Source: Micromonospora trifolii (GTDB lineage: Bacteria > Actinomycetota > Actinomycetes > Mycobacteriales > Micromonosporaceae). Taken from it: a stretch of DNA of 64,000 nucleotides. The notes below the pieces were generated by a model. That model was not told the origin of the DNA. It made no database searches and was given only the letters and a program-made list of their open reading frames with translations. Shown piece after piece: positions 24,200-33,121 of the stretch. Position 1 is the stretch's first letter, and each line of letters starts with the position of its first letter. The stretch spans positions 211,706 through 275,705 of the forward strand of contig NZ_JAKKFD010000034.1 of NCBI RefSeq assembly GCF_022229005.1, given 5' to 3'. A program made the translations under genes and the position numbers.

Positions 24200-25381
24200 G
24201 TGCTGAGGGTGGGGTTGACCGGCGGAATCGGGTCAGGCAAGAGCGCGGTGGCAGCGCGGTTCGTCGAGCGGGGCGCGGTGCTCATTGACGCCGACCGGGT
24301 GGCCCGGGAGGTGGTGGCCCCGGGTACGGACGGGCTGGCCGAGATCGTCGCCGCCTTCTCCGACGCGGTGCTGGACGCCGACGGCGCCCTGGACCGTGCC
24401 GCACTGGGAGCTGTGGTGTTCGCCGACGAGACCGCCCGCCGTCGACTGGAGGCGATCACCCACCCCCGGGTCCGGGCCCGCACCGCGGAGTTGGCCGCTG
24501 CGGCGGCACCCGACGCGTTAGTCGTCAACGACGTGCCGCTGCTGGTCGAGGTGGGTCTCGCTCCGACGTACCACCTGGTGGTCGTGGTGCAGACGGCAGT
24601 GTCGACCCGACTGGAGCGGCTGGCGCGCGACCGGGGGATGGGTCGCGCGGAGGCTGAGCGGAGGATCGCCGCCCAGGCCGACGACGCCCGCCGCCGGGCG
24701 GCGGCGGACGTGGTGCTGACCAACGACGGGAGTCTGGCGGCGCTGCACGACGCCGTCGACCGGCTCTGGAAGCAGCGGTTGGTGCCCTACGAGGACAATC
24801 TGCGCCAGCGGCGGGTGGTTGCGCCGGATGCGGCCGAGTTGGCCGGGGCCGACGCGAGTTGGCCGGAGCAGTACGCGCGGCTGGCCGCCCGGATCCAGCA
24901 CGCGCTCGGCTCGGATGCCCTACGGATCGATCACATCGGGTCCACCGCGGTGCCCGGCCTGGCCGCCCAGAACGTCATCGACGTGCAGGTGGCGGTCGCC
25001 AGCCTCGCCGACGCCGACGGGCCGTTGGCCGATCGGCTGGCGAGCGCCGGGTTCCCGCGGGTGCCGGGGCAGTGGTGGGACGACCCGCGCCCGGCCGGCC
25101 GGGGCCGGTGGGAGAAGCGCCTGCACGGCAGTGCGGACCCGGCCCGGCCGGTTCGTCTGCACGTGCGGCTGACGGATTCGCCGGGCTGGCGGTACGCGTT
25201 GCTGATGCGCGACCACCTGCGTGCCGACCCGGATCAGCGGGCCGCTTACCTGGTGCTCAAGCGGGACCTGGTCGACGCGGCGCCGGAGGCCGGCGATTCG
25301 GGCACGGCCCGGAACCCGTGGTTCGACGAGGAGTACCTGCGCGCCGAGCAGTGGGCCGGGCAGACCGGCTGGCGCCCCTGA
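24200..25381 (+). CDS. coaE: Dephospho-CoA kinase fused to a UPF0157/GrpB domain
   Basis: A 393-residue bifunctional-looking protein. Residues 1-200 are dephospho-CoA kinase, the last step of CoA synthesis: P-loop VGLTGGIGSGKSAV, then DADRVAREVVAPG, and the lid-region Arg residues (LARDRGMGRAEAERRIAAQ). Residues 220-393 are a nucleotidyltransferase-like UPF0157 domain (HIGSTAVPGLAAQNVIDVQVAV, MRDHLRADPDQRAAYLVLK). This fusion is the normal actinobacterial form; in mycobacteria the C-terminal domain assists folding of the kinase. GTG 24200 is chosen because it is immediately before the beta-strand leading to the P-loop. Confidence 0.93.
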   Translation: MLRVGLTGGIGSGKSAVAARFVERGAVLIDADRVAREVVAPGTDGLAEIVAAFSDAVLDADGALDRAALGAVVFADETARRRLEAITHPRVRARTAELAAAAAPDALVVNDVPLLVEVGLAPTYHLVVVVQTAVSTRLERLARDRGMGRAEAERRIAAQADDARRRAAADVVLTNDGSLAALHDAVDRLWKQRLVPYEDNLRQRRVVAPDAAELAGADASWPEQYARLAARIQHALGSDALRIDHIGSTAVPGLAAQNVIDVQVAVASLADADGPLADRLASAGFPRVPGQWWDDPRPAGRGRWEKRLHGSADPARPVRLHVRLTDSPGWRYALLMRDHLRADPDQRAAYLVLKRDLVDAAPEAGDSGTARNPWFDEEYLRAEQWAGQTGWRP

Positions 25382-25390
25382 GGGTGCCGG

Positions 25391-27151
25391 TCAGCGGGGA
25401 CCGGGCCGAGGGGCTGAAGACCGACGGGTCGACGGTCGAGGGGCGGCGGGCCGAGGGTTGGCGGCCAGTCGGGGCACGACGGCGGGCTGGAGATCCAGGT
25501 GCGCCCACGCCCCGGCGTCGGTCCGCATTTCGAGCCGGCGGAGCGACCCGTCCCGGTCGAGCCAGTACCGCAGCCGGGCGTCGGCCGGACCCGACTCGAT
25601 CACGTCCACGGTCCGTCCGGCGGTGAAGTCCTCGCGTACCCGCACGGCCGCGCCGCGCTGCCCGATCGACCCGGCGGCGATTGCGGCGTCGACCAGCATG
25701 CTCAGGTCGTCCAGGCCGGGCCGGGAAACCCGCCAGCCGCCGGCCGGGGGCGGCAGCGGCGGCCGGGCCGGCGCTTCCGCGGTCCCGCCGCCGGCATCGA
25801 CCGCCGGCAGGTCCGCCCGGGCCAGACCGGCGGCGTCGCGTCGCAGCAGGGTCCGGCGATCCGGTACGCCCAGGTCGGCGACCGCGAGGTACGCGGTACG
25901 CGCGGTCCAGCTCAACCAGCCGGCGCCCCGCAGGTTCGTGTCGGTCCCCGTCGGCGCGGTCAGCGTCACAGTGGCGCCGCCCTGGTTGCGGAGCCGGGCC
26001 GGCAGCCGGTCGAGCCGACGCTGCTCGGCGTCGGTCAGCGCGCGGGGCAGACCGGGGCGACCGCCGAGTGCGTCCACCGGTCGTAGTGTCGGTCGGTCCG
26101 CCCGGTTGAAGATCATCGTGACCGGGCCGGCGCCGGGCAGTCGGGTCACCAGTTTGTGCAGCCGGGCGTCCTGGTCGAGCCAGTACCGGGTCGGTCCGTC
26201 CGGGGCGGGCGTCGCGGCGCCGGGGGTGCCGATGGCCGTGCTGGCGGTTGGCGCGCCGCTGGGCAGTGGTGCCTGTATGACGTCCAGGGGGCCGGCCGGC
26301 ACGGTCTCCCGGGCGATCCAGCGCGCCCCGTCGGAGGGTGTCGTCCGGGTCGTGGTGTCCGGGCGGTCAGCGGCGAGGTCGAGGAGCAGGTCGAGCACCG
26401 GTGCCAGGTGCGCCCCGGGCGCCAGTCGGTGCAGCCGCCACCGATCCGCCGGGGGCATCAGCGGTGGGGCCGCGGGGGTGGGCACCGCCGCCGGATCGGG
26501 CCGGATCACCAGCACCGGACCGCTTCTCTGCAACAGTCCGCGTTCGGCACCCGCGCCCGGCCCGCCCACGTCGAGGTAGAGCAGCGACCGGGACCAGTCC
26601 ACCCAGCCCACCAGTTCGATGCGGGCGGCGCCGGCGCCGGCTGTGACCCGTACGCCGGCGCGCAGGTCCCGCAGGTTGGTGACCCGCGTGGCGGCCAGCC
26701 GCTTGCCCTCCGCCAGTGTCAGCGGCCGGGCCGGCTCGGGCGGGTCGGGCGCCCAGCTCAACAGCCCGAGCACCAGGGCCGTCGCGGACGTCACCGCCGT
26801 CAGGCCGAGCAGCAGCACCGTACGCCGACGTCGCCCGGCCGAGGGCGGGCCGGCGGTGTCGGCGGCCTCGGCGGTGTCGGCGGTGTCCGGGGTGTCGTCG
26901 CGGCGGGCGGTCTCGCGGTTCCGCTCGGCGGCGGCCCGGCGTGTGTCGTCGGTCGTGCGGCCGGCGGTGGCCCGGCGCGAGCCGCCGCCGGACCGGTTGG
27001 CCGTGGGCCTACCTCCGGTGTCGCCGGGGGTCCGGCTGGCCGCCGAGGCGCTGCCGGCTGGGCCGGTGCGGTGCCGCCCGGTGCTCGGGTCGTCCGGCCG
27101 GGGGGTGGCGGTGCGGGCGGTGTCGGGCGCCGGGGTCGGGGAGGTGTCCAC
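25391..27151 (-). CDS. Membrane-anchored protein with an internal duplication, unknown function
   Basis: A protein of up to about 586 residues I cannot name. The N-terminal 100 or so residues are a low-complexity, Arg/Thr/Pro/Asp-rich cytoplasmic region. One transmembrane helix follows (TVLLLGLTAVTSATALVLGL). The extracellular part holds two diverged copies of a module of about 200 residues: each has G-W-x-(D/S)W...YL near its start, a PLPPPA/PLMPPA-GGW-R segment, and ends T/AGxxxDVI...RYWLD-D-x-L-x-(K/R)L. The layout recalls secreted LprG/outer-envelope carrier-like proteins, but similarity is not claimed. The start is uncertain: GTG 27151 lacks an RBS and the frame is open to 27376. It is convergent with coaE, 9 nt apart. 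Confidence 0.65.
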   Translation of the reverse strand: MDTSPTPAPDTARTATPRPDDPSTGRHRTGPAGSASAASRTPGDTGGRPTANRSGGGSRRATAGRTTDDTRRAAAERNRETARRDDTPDTADTAEAADTAGPPSAGRRRRTVLLLGLTAVTSATALVLGLLSWAPDPPEPARPLTLAEGKRLAATRVTNLRDLRAGVRVTAGAGAARIELVGWVDWSRSLLYLDVGGPGAGAERGLLQRSGPVLVIRPDPAAVPTPAAPPLMPPADRWRLHRLAPGAHLAPVLDLLLDLAADRPDTTTRTTPSDGARWIARETVPAGPLDVIQAPLPSGAPTASTAIGTPGAATPAPDGPTRYWLDQDARLHKLVTRLPGAGPVTMIFNRADRPTLRPVDALGGRPGLPRALTDAEQRRLDRLPARLRNQGGATVTLTAPTGTDTNLRGAGWLSWTARTAYLAVADLGVPDRRTLLRRDAAGLARADLPAVDAGGGTAEAPARPPLPPPAGGWRVSRPGLDDLSMLVDAAIAAGSIGQRGAAVRVREDFTAGRTVDVIESGPADARLRYWLDRDGSLRRLEMRTDAGAWAHLDLQPAVVPRLAANPRPAAPRPSTRRSSAPRPGPR

Positions 27152-27420
27152 GGAGATGAAACGGGCGGGGAGGCACCGGGGTGACGAGCAGGGGCGCTCG
27201 CGGCGGCCGGTCTGCGCCTCGAGCGCGACCACACGGGTGCGCACGCCGGACGAGCCGGGTGCTGCGACCGCAGTGCCGGGGGCGACCGGCCGTGATGTTG
27301 GCCTGGCCACCGGCCCGGTCGGCCGCCGCGAGCGGCCTACATGAAGAGGGTAGTCCCGGTGACATGGGCCACACAATGGGAATATTGAAGCCGATCACGT
27401 ACCTGGCGTGACGGCCGTTC

Positions 27421-27443
27421 CTGTCGGACCTCCGGCGTACCGT
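27421..27443 (+). promoter_or_regulatory. DNA-damage (PafBC type) promoter of uvrB
   Basis: CTGTCGGAC-N8-TACCGT matches TTGTCRGTG-N8-TANNNT at 6 of 9 upstream positions and throughout the -10. The -10 ends 8 nt before ATG 27451, the same distance as at polA and uvrC. Confidence 0.55.
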
Positions 27444-27450
27444 TGATGGC

Positions 27451-29559
27451 ATGGCGCTCGACATTCCCCGGCTGGACAGCCGCTTCCAGGTCGTCAGTGA
27501 CTTCCAGCCGGCCGGCGACCAACCGGCGGCCATCGATGACCTTGAGCGTCGGGTTCGGCGCGGCGACCGCAACACCGTTCTGCTCGGCGCGACCGGCACC
27601 GGCAAGAGCGCCACCACGGCGTGGCTGATCGAGCGGCTGCAACGCCCCACCCTGGTGCTCGCCCCGAACAAGACGCTCTGCGCGCAGCTGGCCAAGGAGT
27701 TCAGCGAGCTGCTGCCGCACAACGCTGTCGAATACTTCGTCTCGTACTACGACTACTACCAGCCCGAGGCCTACATCCCGCAGACCGACACCTACATCGA
27801 GAAGGATTCCTCGATCAACGAGGAGGTGGAGCGGCTGCGGCACTCGGCGACGATGTCGCTGCTCACCCGCCGCGACGTGATCGTGGTGGCGACCGTCTCG
27901 GCGATCTACGGCCTGGGCACCCCGGAGGAGTACCTCAACCGGGCGGTGAAGGTGCAGATCGGGCAGGAGCTCGACCGCGACCAGTTGCTGCGCCGGCTGG
28001 TCGACATTCAGTACACCCGCAACGACATGGCCTTCCAGCGGGGCACCTTCCGGGTCCGCGGCGACACGCTGGAGATCATCCCGGCGTACGAGGAGCTGGC
28101 GATCCGCATCGAGCTGTTCGGTGACGAGGTGGAGAAGCTCTACTACCTCAACCCGCTGACCGGTGACGTGGTCCGCGAGGTCGACCAGCTGGTGATCTTC
28201 CCGGCCACCCACTACGCGGCCGGTCCGGAGCGGATGGAACGGGCGATCCGCGACATCGAGGTGGAGCTGGCCGAGCGCCTCGCCGAGCTGGAGCGGCAGG
28301 GCAAGCTGCTGGAGGCGCAGCGGCTGCGGATGCGCACCACCTACGACATCGAGATGATGCGGCAGGTGGGCTTCTGCTCCGGCATCGAGAACTACTCGAT
28401 GCACATGGACGGGCGGTTGCCCGGCAGCCCGCCGCACGCCCTGCTCGACTACTTCCCCGACGACTTCCTCACTGTGGTCGACGAGTCGCACGTGACCATC
28501 CCGCAGATCGGCGGCATGTACGAGGGCGACGCGTCCCGCAAGCGGATGCTCATCGACCACGGCTTCCGGCTGCCCAGCGCGGCCGACAACCGGCCGCTGC
28601 GCTTCGACGAGTTCCTGGAGCGGGTCGGCCAGCTGGTCTACCTCTCCGCGACCCCCGGCACCTGGGAGATGGAGCAGGCCCAGGGCGAGTTCGTCGAGCA
28701 GGTGATCCGACCCACCGGTCTGGTCGACCCGGAGGTCGTGATCAAGCCGACCAAGGGTCAGATCGACGACCTGATGCACGAGATCAAGCTGCGGACCGAC
28801 CGGGACGAGCGGGTGCTGGTCACCACGCTGACCAAGAAGATGGCCGAGGACCTGTCCGACTACCTCCTGGAGAACGGCATCCGGGTGCGCTACCTGCACT
28901 CGGAGGTCGACACGTTGCGCCGGGTGGAGCTGCTGCGCGAGCTGCGCAAGGGCGACTACGACGTGCTCGTCGGCATCAACCTGCTCCGCGAGGGTCTGGA
29001 CCTGCCCGAGGTGTCGCTGGTGGCGATTCTCGACGCCGACAAGGAGGGCTTCCTGCGCAGCGGCCGATCGCTGATCCAGACCATCGGGCGGGCCGCCCGT
29101 AACGTCTCCGGTCAGGTGCACATGTACGCCGACAAGATCACCCCGTCGATGGCGGCGGCGATCGACGAGACCGATCGGCGTCGGGCCAAGCAGATCGCGC
29201 ACAACGAGGCGCACGGCATCAGCCCGGAGCCGCTGCGTAAGAAGATCCACGACATCCTGGACGACATCTACCGCGAGGCGGAGGACACCGAGAACTCCCG
29301 GGTCGGCGGTGCGGTGCGTCAGCTGTCCCGAGGCAAGGCGCCGGTCAAGGAGACCCGTAGCCGGAGCCGGTCCGCCGCGACCACCACCTCACGGGAGGGG
29401 ATGGCCCGCGCCGACCTCGCCCAGCTCATCCAGGAGCTCAACGACCAGATGTTGGCCGCCGCCCGCGAGCTTCAGTTCGAGTTGGCGGCCCGGATCCGCG
29501 ACGAGGTCTCCGACCTGAAGAAGGAGCTGCGCGGCATGGACGCCGCCGGCGTGAAGTGA
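27451..29559 (+). CDS. uvrB: UvrABC excinuclease subunit B
   Basis: A 702-residue helicase-like damage-verification subunit of nucleotide excision repair. Walker A is LLGATGTGKSAT (K52). The damage-probing beta-hairpin is YFVSYYDYYQPEAYIP. Motif II is VVDESHVTIPQIGGMYEGD, and motif VI has QTIGRAARN. The C-terminal UVR motif (LAQLIQELNDQMLAAARELQ) recruits UvrC. ATG 27451 is supported by the promoter 8 nt upstream. It stands alone, far from uvrA and uvrC, the usual actinobacterial arrangement. Confidence 0.97.
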   Translation: MALDIPRLDSRFQVVSDFQPAGDQPAAIDDLERRVRRGDRNTVLLGATGTGKSATTAWLIERLQRPTLVLAPNKTLCAQLAKEFSELLPHNAVEYFVSYYDYYQPEAYIPQTDTYIEKDSSINEEVERLRHSATMSLLTRRDVIVVATVSAIYGLGTPEEYLNRAVKVQIGQELDRDQLLRRLVDIQYTRNDMAFQRGTFRVRGDTLEIIPAYEELAIRIELFGDEVEKLYYLNPLTGDVVREVDQLVIFPATHYAAGPERMERAIRDIEVELAERLAELERQGKLLEAQRLRMRTTYDIEMMRQVGFCSGIENYSMHMDGRLPGSPPHALLDYFPDDFLTVVDESHVTIPQIGGMYEGDASRKRMLIDHGFRLPSAADNRPLRFDEFLERVGQLVYLSATPGTWEMEQAQGEFVEQVIRPTGLVDPEVVIKPTKGQIDDLMHEIKLRTDRDERVLVTTLTKKMAEDLSDYLLENGIRVRYLHSEVDTLRRVELLRELRKGDYDVLVGINLLREGLDLPEVSLVAILDADKEGFLRSGRSLIQTIGRAARNVSGQVHMYADKITPSMAAAIDETDRRRAKQIAHNEAHGISPEPLRKKIHDILDDIYREAEDTENSRVGGAVRQLSRGKAPVKETRSRSRSAATTTSREGMARADLAQLIQELNDQMLAAARELQFELAARIRDEVSDLKKELRGMDAAGVK

Positions 29560-29565
29560 CGGCCA

Positions 29566-29611
29566 CCCGGTCGGCCCCGCCCAGAGCCCCGCTCGGGCCC
29601 GGCCGACCGGG
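29566..29611 (+). terminator. uvrB terminator
   Basis: CCCGGTCGGCC (29566-29576) pairs perfectly with GGCCGACCGGG (29601-29611) around a 24-nt loop. It begins 7 nt after the uvrB stop. Confidence 0.6.
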
Positions 29612-29632
29612 GCACGCGAAGGGCGGGCACTG

Positions 29633-30451
29633 TTGACGGCGGTGGCGCCGATCGGCGAGATGGTCCTCGGGCTGCCCGACGCCGGCCTGCGTCAGTTCGT
29701 CGACAGGTACGTGGGCTACCGGGAACGGGCGGACGTGCCACTGGTCCGCCGGGAGTCGGCGGGCGTCTTCGTGGTGCTGATCCTGGGCTGGGGCGCTCCG
29801 CTGGACGTGACCGACCCGCGCAGCGCGCAGCGCGGCGTCACCGCTGTCGACTCGTTCGTGGCCGGCACCTTCGACAGTTGGTGCACCACGCGCACTGTGG
29901 GTGTGGGGGAGGGCGTCGAGTTGCTGCTCGCCCCCCTGACCGCCCGCCGGCTGCTCGGTCTGCCGCTGAGCGAGCTGACCAATCGGGCCGTCGGCGTCGG
30001 GCAACTCCCGGGCCGTTGGCTGGATCGGCTGCGCGGCCGGCTCGCCGAGGCCCCCGGCTGGCCGGAGCGGTTCGCCCTGCTCGACCGGGTGCTCACCGCC
30101 CGGCTGGCGGCGTCCCCGCCGGTGGACCCGCGGCTGGACTGGGCGTGGCGGTGGCTGGCCGCCGGCGGCGGGCGGGGGAGCGTCGGTGCGCTCGGCGACG
30201 AGCTGGGCTGGAGCCGACGGCACCTCGCGTCCCGGTTCCGGCAGGAGGTCGGGCTGCCGCCCAAGATGGCCGCCCGGCTGCTGCGTTTTCAGCGGGCTTC
30301 CGCCGCGTCGACCCAGGTCGGGGTGGACGGGCGAGCAGTCGACTGGGCCGCCGTCGCGGCGGGCTGCGGCTACTACGACCAGTCCCACCTGATCCGGGAC
30401 TTCCACCAGTTCGCGGGCGCCACGCCGGCCGCGCTGCTCGCCGGCCGGTGA
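29633..30451 (+). CDS. AraC family transcriptional regulator
   Basis: A 272-residue regulator with a C-terminal double helix-turn-helix: GSVGALGDELGWSRRHLASRFRQEVGLPPK, then WAAVAAGCGYYDQSHLIRDFHQFAGATP. The N-terminal 150 residues are a sensing domain related to DUF6597-type regions. The start TTG 29633 follows GAAGGGCGGG; ATG 29660 is a shorter alternative. It is followed by a VOC-family gene 91 bp downstream, which it probably controls. Confidence 0.88.
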   Translation: MTAVAPIGEMVLGLPDAGLRQFVDRYVGYRERADVPLVRRESAGVFVVLILGWGAPLDVTDPRSAQRGVTAVDSFVAGTFDSWCTTRTVGVGEGVELLLAPLTARRLLGLPLSELTNRAVGVGQLPGRWLDRLRGRLAEAPGWPERFALLDRVLTARLAASPPVDPRLDWAWRWLAAGGGRGSVGALGDELGWSRRHLASRFRQEVGLPPKMAARLLRFQRASAASTQVGVDGRAVDWAAVAAGCGYYDQSHLIRDFHQFAGATPAALLAGR

Positions 30452-30506
30452 CGACGGCCGGCTGACCCGCGGGCGGGTCGGGGCTCCGCCGAGGTCACAT
30501 TCGTCC

Positions 30507-30516
30507 AATCCGGATT
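30507..30516. promoter_or_regulatory. Palindrome upstream of the VOC gene
   Basis: AATCCGGATT is a perfect 10-bp palindrome in the 91-bp gap between the AraC regulator and the VOC gene, 27 bp before the latter. It is a possible operator. Confidence 0.35.
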
Positions 30517-30542
30517 AGTGTCGCCGGCCGCAGAATCGGTTC

Positions 30543-30911
30543 ATGCGAACCATCTATCCGATCTTCCGTTATCCCGATCCCCGGGCCGCGATCGACTGGC
30601 TCGGCGTCGCCTTCGGTTTCCGGGCGCATGCCGTGCACGAGGCGCCGGACGGCACCGTCGCGCACGCCGAGCTGGTCCTCGACACCGGCATGATCATGTT
30701 GGGTGGTCGGGCCGACGCGGCGCCTCGGCCGGCCGACGACGCCTGGTCGGTCTACGTGGCCGTACCGGACGTCGACGCGCACTGCGCCCAGGCCCGCGCG
30801 GCCGGCGCCGAGATCGTCCGCGAGCCGTTCGACACCGACTACGGCTCCCGTGACTACGCCGCCCGCGATCTGGCCGGCAACGTCTGGTCCTTCGGCACCT
30901 ACCGACCCTGA
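30543..30911 (+). CDS. VOC (glyoxalase/bleomycin-resistance) family protein
   Basis: A 122-residue vicinal-oxygen-chelate protein made of paired beta-alpha-beta-beta-beta motifs: IYPIFRYPDPRAAIDWLGVAFGF and YVAVPDVDAHCAQARAAGAEIV, closing with YAARDLAGNVWSFGTYRP. It is of the single-subunit type found in small-molecule resistance and uncharacterised isomerase-like proteins. The substrate is unknown. Its neighbour is an AraC regulator in the same direction. Confidence 0.88.
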   Translation: MRTIYPIFRYPDPRAAIDWLGVAFGFRAHAVHEAPDGTVAHAELVLDTGMIMLGGRADAAPRPADDAWSVYVAVPDVDAHCAQARAAGAEIVREPFDTDYGSRDYAARDLAGNVWSFGTYRP

Positions 30912-31059
30912 GCCCAGCCGCGCCGAGCGGGGACTCGCGGCCCGCCGGAACCAGCCTTCGCCGCCTTCAACCGCTCCTGAGCTGCGGAAACGGTGTGTGC
31001 GGGCCGGCCGGGTCGGTCTGCGGCGCTGAATGCCCTGATTGCGGTGCGCGAGCGAGCTA

Positions 31060-31088
31060 TTGCACTGGGTGATCGTCCTGCGTAGTCT
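31060..31088 (+). promoter_or_regulatory. Sigma-70-type promoter of the XRE regulator
   Basis: TTGCAC (31060-31065), a 17-nt spacer and TAGTCT (31083-31088) form a near-ideal housekeeping promoter, with the RBS GGGGAGG and ATG 31109 following within 21 nt. Confidence 0.65.
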
Positions 31089-31108
31089 CCCTCGGTGGGG
31101 AGGCCGGG

Positions 31109-31966
31109 ATGCCGCTGCCAACAAGTCCTGTCATTCGACGTGCACGTCTCGGCGCAGAGCTGCGCCAACTCCGTCGGCGCGAGTCGCTGACCCTGGAGCA
31201 GGTCTGCGACCGGCTGGGCTGGGCCTCGACGTCGAAGCTGTCCCGCATCGAGCTGGGTCAGAGCCGTCCGGACCTCGCCGACGTGCTCGATCTGCTGGAT
31301 GTCTACAAGGTGCCGACGCCCGCCCGGGAGGCGCTGATCGTCATCGCCCGGGACGCGGCCACCAGCCGGGGCTGGTGGAAGACGCTGGGCGAGATGAGCG
31401 AACGGCAGCGCACCTACGCCGAGTTGGAGGCGGGCGCCGCCGACATCGTCGAGTACCAGCCGTCGGTGGTGCCGGGGCTGCTCCAGACGCCCGCGTACGC
31501 CCGGGTGTTGGTCACGGCCGGCGTCCAGCTCACGCCGGAGGTCGATGTGGAGGCCGAGGTGCGCGCCCGGGCCCTGCGGCAGGAGGTGCTGCGGCGGGCC
31601 TACCCGCCGCGCTACACGGCGGTGCTCGCCGAGGCCGTCTGCGACCCGGGTGACCTGCCGGTGGCGGTCTGGCGTGAACAGCTACGTCATCTGGTCGCCG
31701 TGACCGGCCTGTCCCACGTCACTGTGCGGCTGTTGCCGCGCGGGGCGGCCGGTGGCGGGCTGCATCCGCTCACACCGTATTCCTGCTACGCCTTTCCCGA
31801 CCCGGCGGACCCGCGCACTGTGATGCTCGAGGCGTTGACCACCGACGTCCGGTTGGCCACCGTGCTCGACGTCGACCGCTACGAGCGGATGACCGCGGCG
31901 CTGCTGGCCGCGGCGCTGTCACCGGAGGAGACGGTCACAGCGCTGGCCCGCCGCGTCGGCGAGTAA
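31109..31966 (+). CDS. XRE-family helix-turn-helix regulator with DUF5753
   Basis: A 285-residue actinomycete-specific regulator. The N-terminal HTH is LGAELRQLRRRESLTLEQVCDRLGWASTSKLSRIELGQSRP; DUF5753 follows (EYQPSVVPGLLQTPAYARVL ... VVTGLSHVTVRLLPRG). Such proteins, relatives of the WhiJ/BldB-associated group, are usually encoded next to a small DUF397 protein that they bind. None is present here within several hundred bases on either side, so this is an orphan. Confidence 0.92.
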   Translation: MPLPTSPVIRRARLGAELRQLRRRESLTLEQVCDRLGWASTSKLSRIELGQSRPDLADVLDLLDVYKVPTPAREALIVIARDAATSRGWWKTLGEMSERQRTYAELEAGAADIVEYQPSVVPGLLQTPAYARVLVTAGVQLTPEVDVEAEVRARALRQEVLRRAYPPRYTAVLAEAVCDPGDLPVAVWREQLRHLVAVTGLSHVTVRLLPRGAAGGGLHPLTPYSCYAFPDPADPRTVMLEALTTDVRLATVLDVDRYERMTAALLAAALSPEETVTALARRVGE

Positions 31967-32088
31967 CGGCTCAGGGGTGTCGACGGTGACGCGCCGCGCG
32001 GCCACCGGGCCCGGCGCCCCCGAGTCCGTCGGGACCGGCGGCCGGCGCGTGCGCCCGGCACGATAACCGTGGGGTACGACAGCCCGGC

Positions 32089-32382
32089 TCAGGCCGGTAC
32101 GTCGAGGAAGTGTTCGACGACTGGCGGTCCCGCGAAGTGCGGCCCGATCAGCGCCCGCCACGTGTCGAACCGTTCGGTGGCCCGGAAGTTCTTCTCGTGC
32201 GCCTCGACCGAGTCCCATTCGACGAGCAGCACGAAGCGGGTCGGTGACTCGATCCCTCGGGTCATCCGCACGGACCGGCAACCGGTCGCCCCGGCGAGCA
32301 CCGGGTGACCCTCGGCGTACGCGGCGGCGAACGCGTCCTCGTGTCCGGGTAGTACGTCGATCAACGCGACCTCAAGCACCAT
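32089..32382 (-). CDS. Antibiotic biosynthesis monooxygenase (ABM) domain protein
   Basis: A 97-residue dimeric alpha+beta barrel (ferredoxin-like) protein of the ABM/quinol monooxygenase superfamily: LEVALIDVLPGHEDAFAAAYAE at the start and FVLLVEWDSVEAHEKNFRAT in the middle. Proteins of this size are heme- or cofactor-free oxygenases or stress proteins; the specific role is unknown. It is monocistronic and convergent with the DUF5753 gene. Confidence 0.88.
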   Translation of the reverse strand: MVLEVALIDVLPGHEDAFAAAYAEGHPVLAGATGCRSVRMTRGIESPTRFVLLVEWDSVEAHEKNFRATERFDTWRALIGPHFAGPPVVEHFLDVPA

Positions 32383-32464
32383 GTCGGACAGCCTCCCACG
32401 GCGTTCGGGGCGGTCGGTGTCGCGGGGTCTGTTCCGACGTGGCCGACGCCCCTAGGGTGGCCTC

Positions 32465-33121
32465 GTGATCATCGATTGGCTCACCGGCACCGCGTTTCGG
32501 GTGGCCGGTACGGGCACCACCTGGGCGGAGCTGCTGGGGTTCGCGACCGGTGTGCTCAACGTGTGGTTGGTGGCCCGGCAGAAGATCGCCAACTGGCCGA
32601 TCGGCATCGCCAACGTGCTGCTGCTCATGGTGCTGTTCTGGACCGCCGGGCTGTACGCCGACGCCGGCCTCCAGGTCGTCTACGTGGCGCTCGGCTGCTA
32701 CGGCTGGTGGCACTGGCTGTTCGGGGGCGAGCGGCGCACCCGGCTCACTGTGAGCCGGACGGGGCGGCGGGAGTGGCTGGCGCTGGCCGCCGCCGGGGTG
32801 CTGCTCACCGGGGCGCTCTGGGTGCTGCTGGACCGGGGCACCGACTCGACAGTGCCGCTGCCGGACGCGTTGACCACGGCGCTGTCGCTGCTGGCCACGT
32901 ACGGGCAGACCCGCAAGCGGGTGGAGAGTTGGTGGCTCTGGATCGCCGCCGACCTGATCTACATCCCGTTGTACGCGTACAAGGGGCTGCACCTGACGGC
33001 CGTCCTCTATCTGGTCTTCCTCGCCCTGTGCGTGCTCGGGTTGCGCGCCTGGCGGGCCGACCTGCGTCGGGCCGACCGGCCGAGCGCGGTCCCGCAGGGC
33101 CCGGCCCCGGCCACCGCGTGA
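32465..33121 (+). CDS. pnuC: Nicotinamide riboside/mononucleotide transporter PnuC
   Basis: A 218-residue membrane protein with about seven helices. The PnuC signature is seen as GVLNVWLVARQKIANWPIGIANVLL and GCYGWWHWLFGGERR; conserved WW/W residues line the substrate path. It carries nicotinamide riboside by facilitated diffusion, driven by phosphorylation inside the cell. Its stop overlaps the start of the nadR-like gene (GTGA), which supplies that kinase. GTG 32465 lies 7 nt after a TAGGGT -10-like element, so the mRNA may be leaderless. Confidence 0.93.
   Translation: MIIDWLTGTAFRVAGTGTTWAELLGFATGVLNVWLVARQKIANWPIGIANVLLLMVLFWTAGLYADAGLQVVYVALGCYGWWHWLFGGERRTRLTVSRTGRREWLALAAAGVLLTGALWVLLDRGTDSTVPLPDALTTALSLLATYGQTRKRVESWWLWIAADLIYIPLYAYKGLHLTAVLYLVFLALCVLGLRAWRADLRRADRPSAVPQGPAPATA

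Noticed and set aside
27377..27450. LexA/SOS box upstream of uvrB
   Set aside because: No TCGAAC-N4-GTTCGA-like palindrome is present; the PafBC-type motif explains the promoter better.
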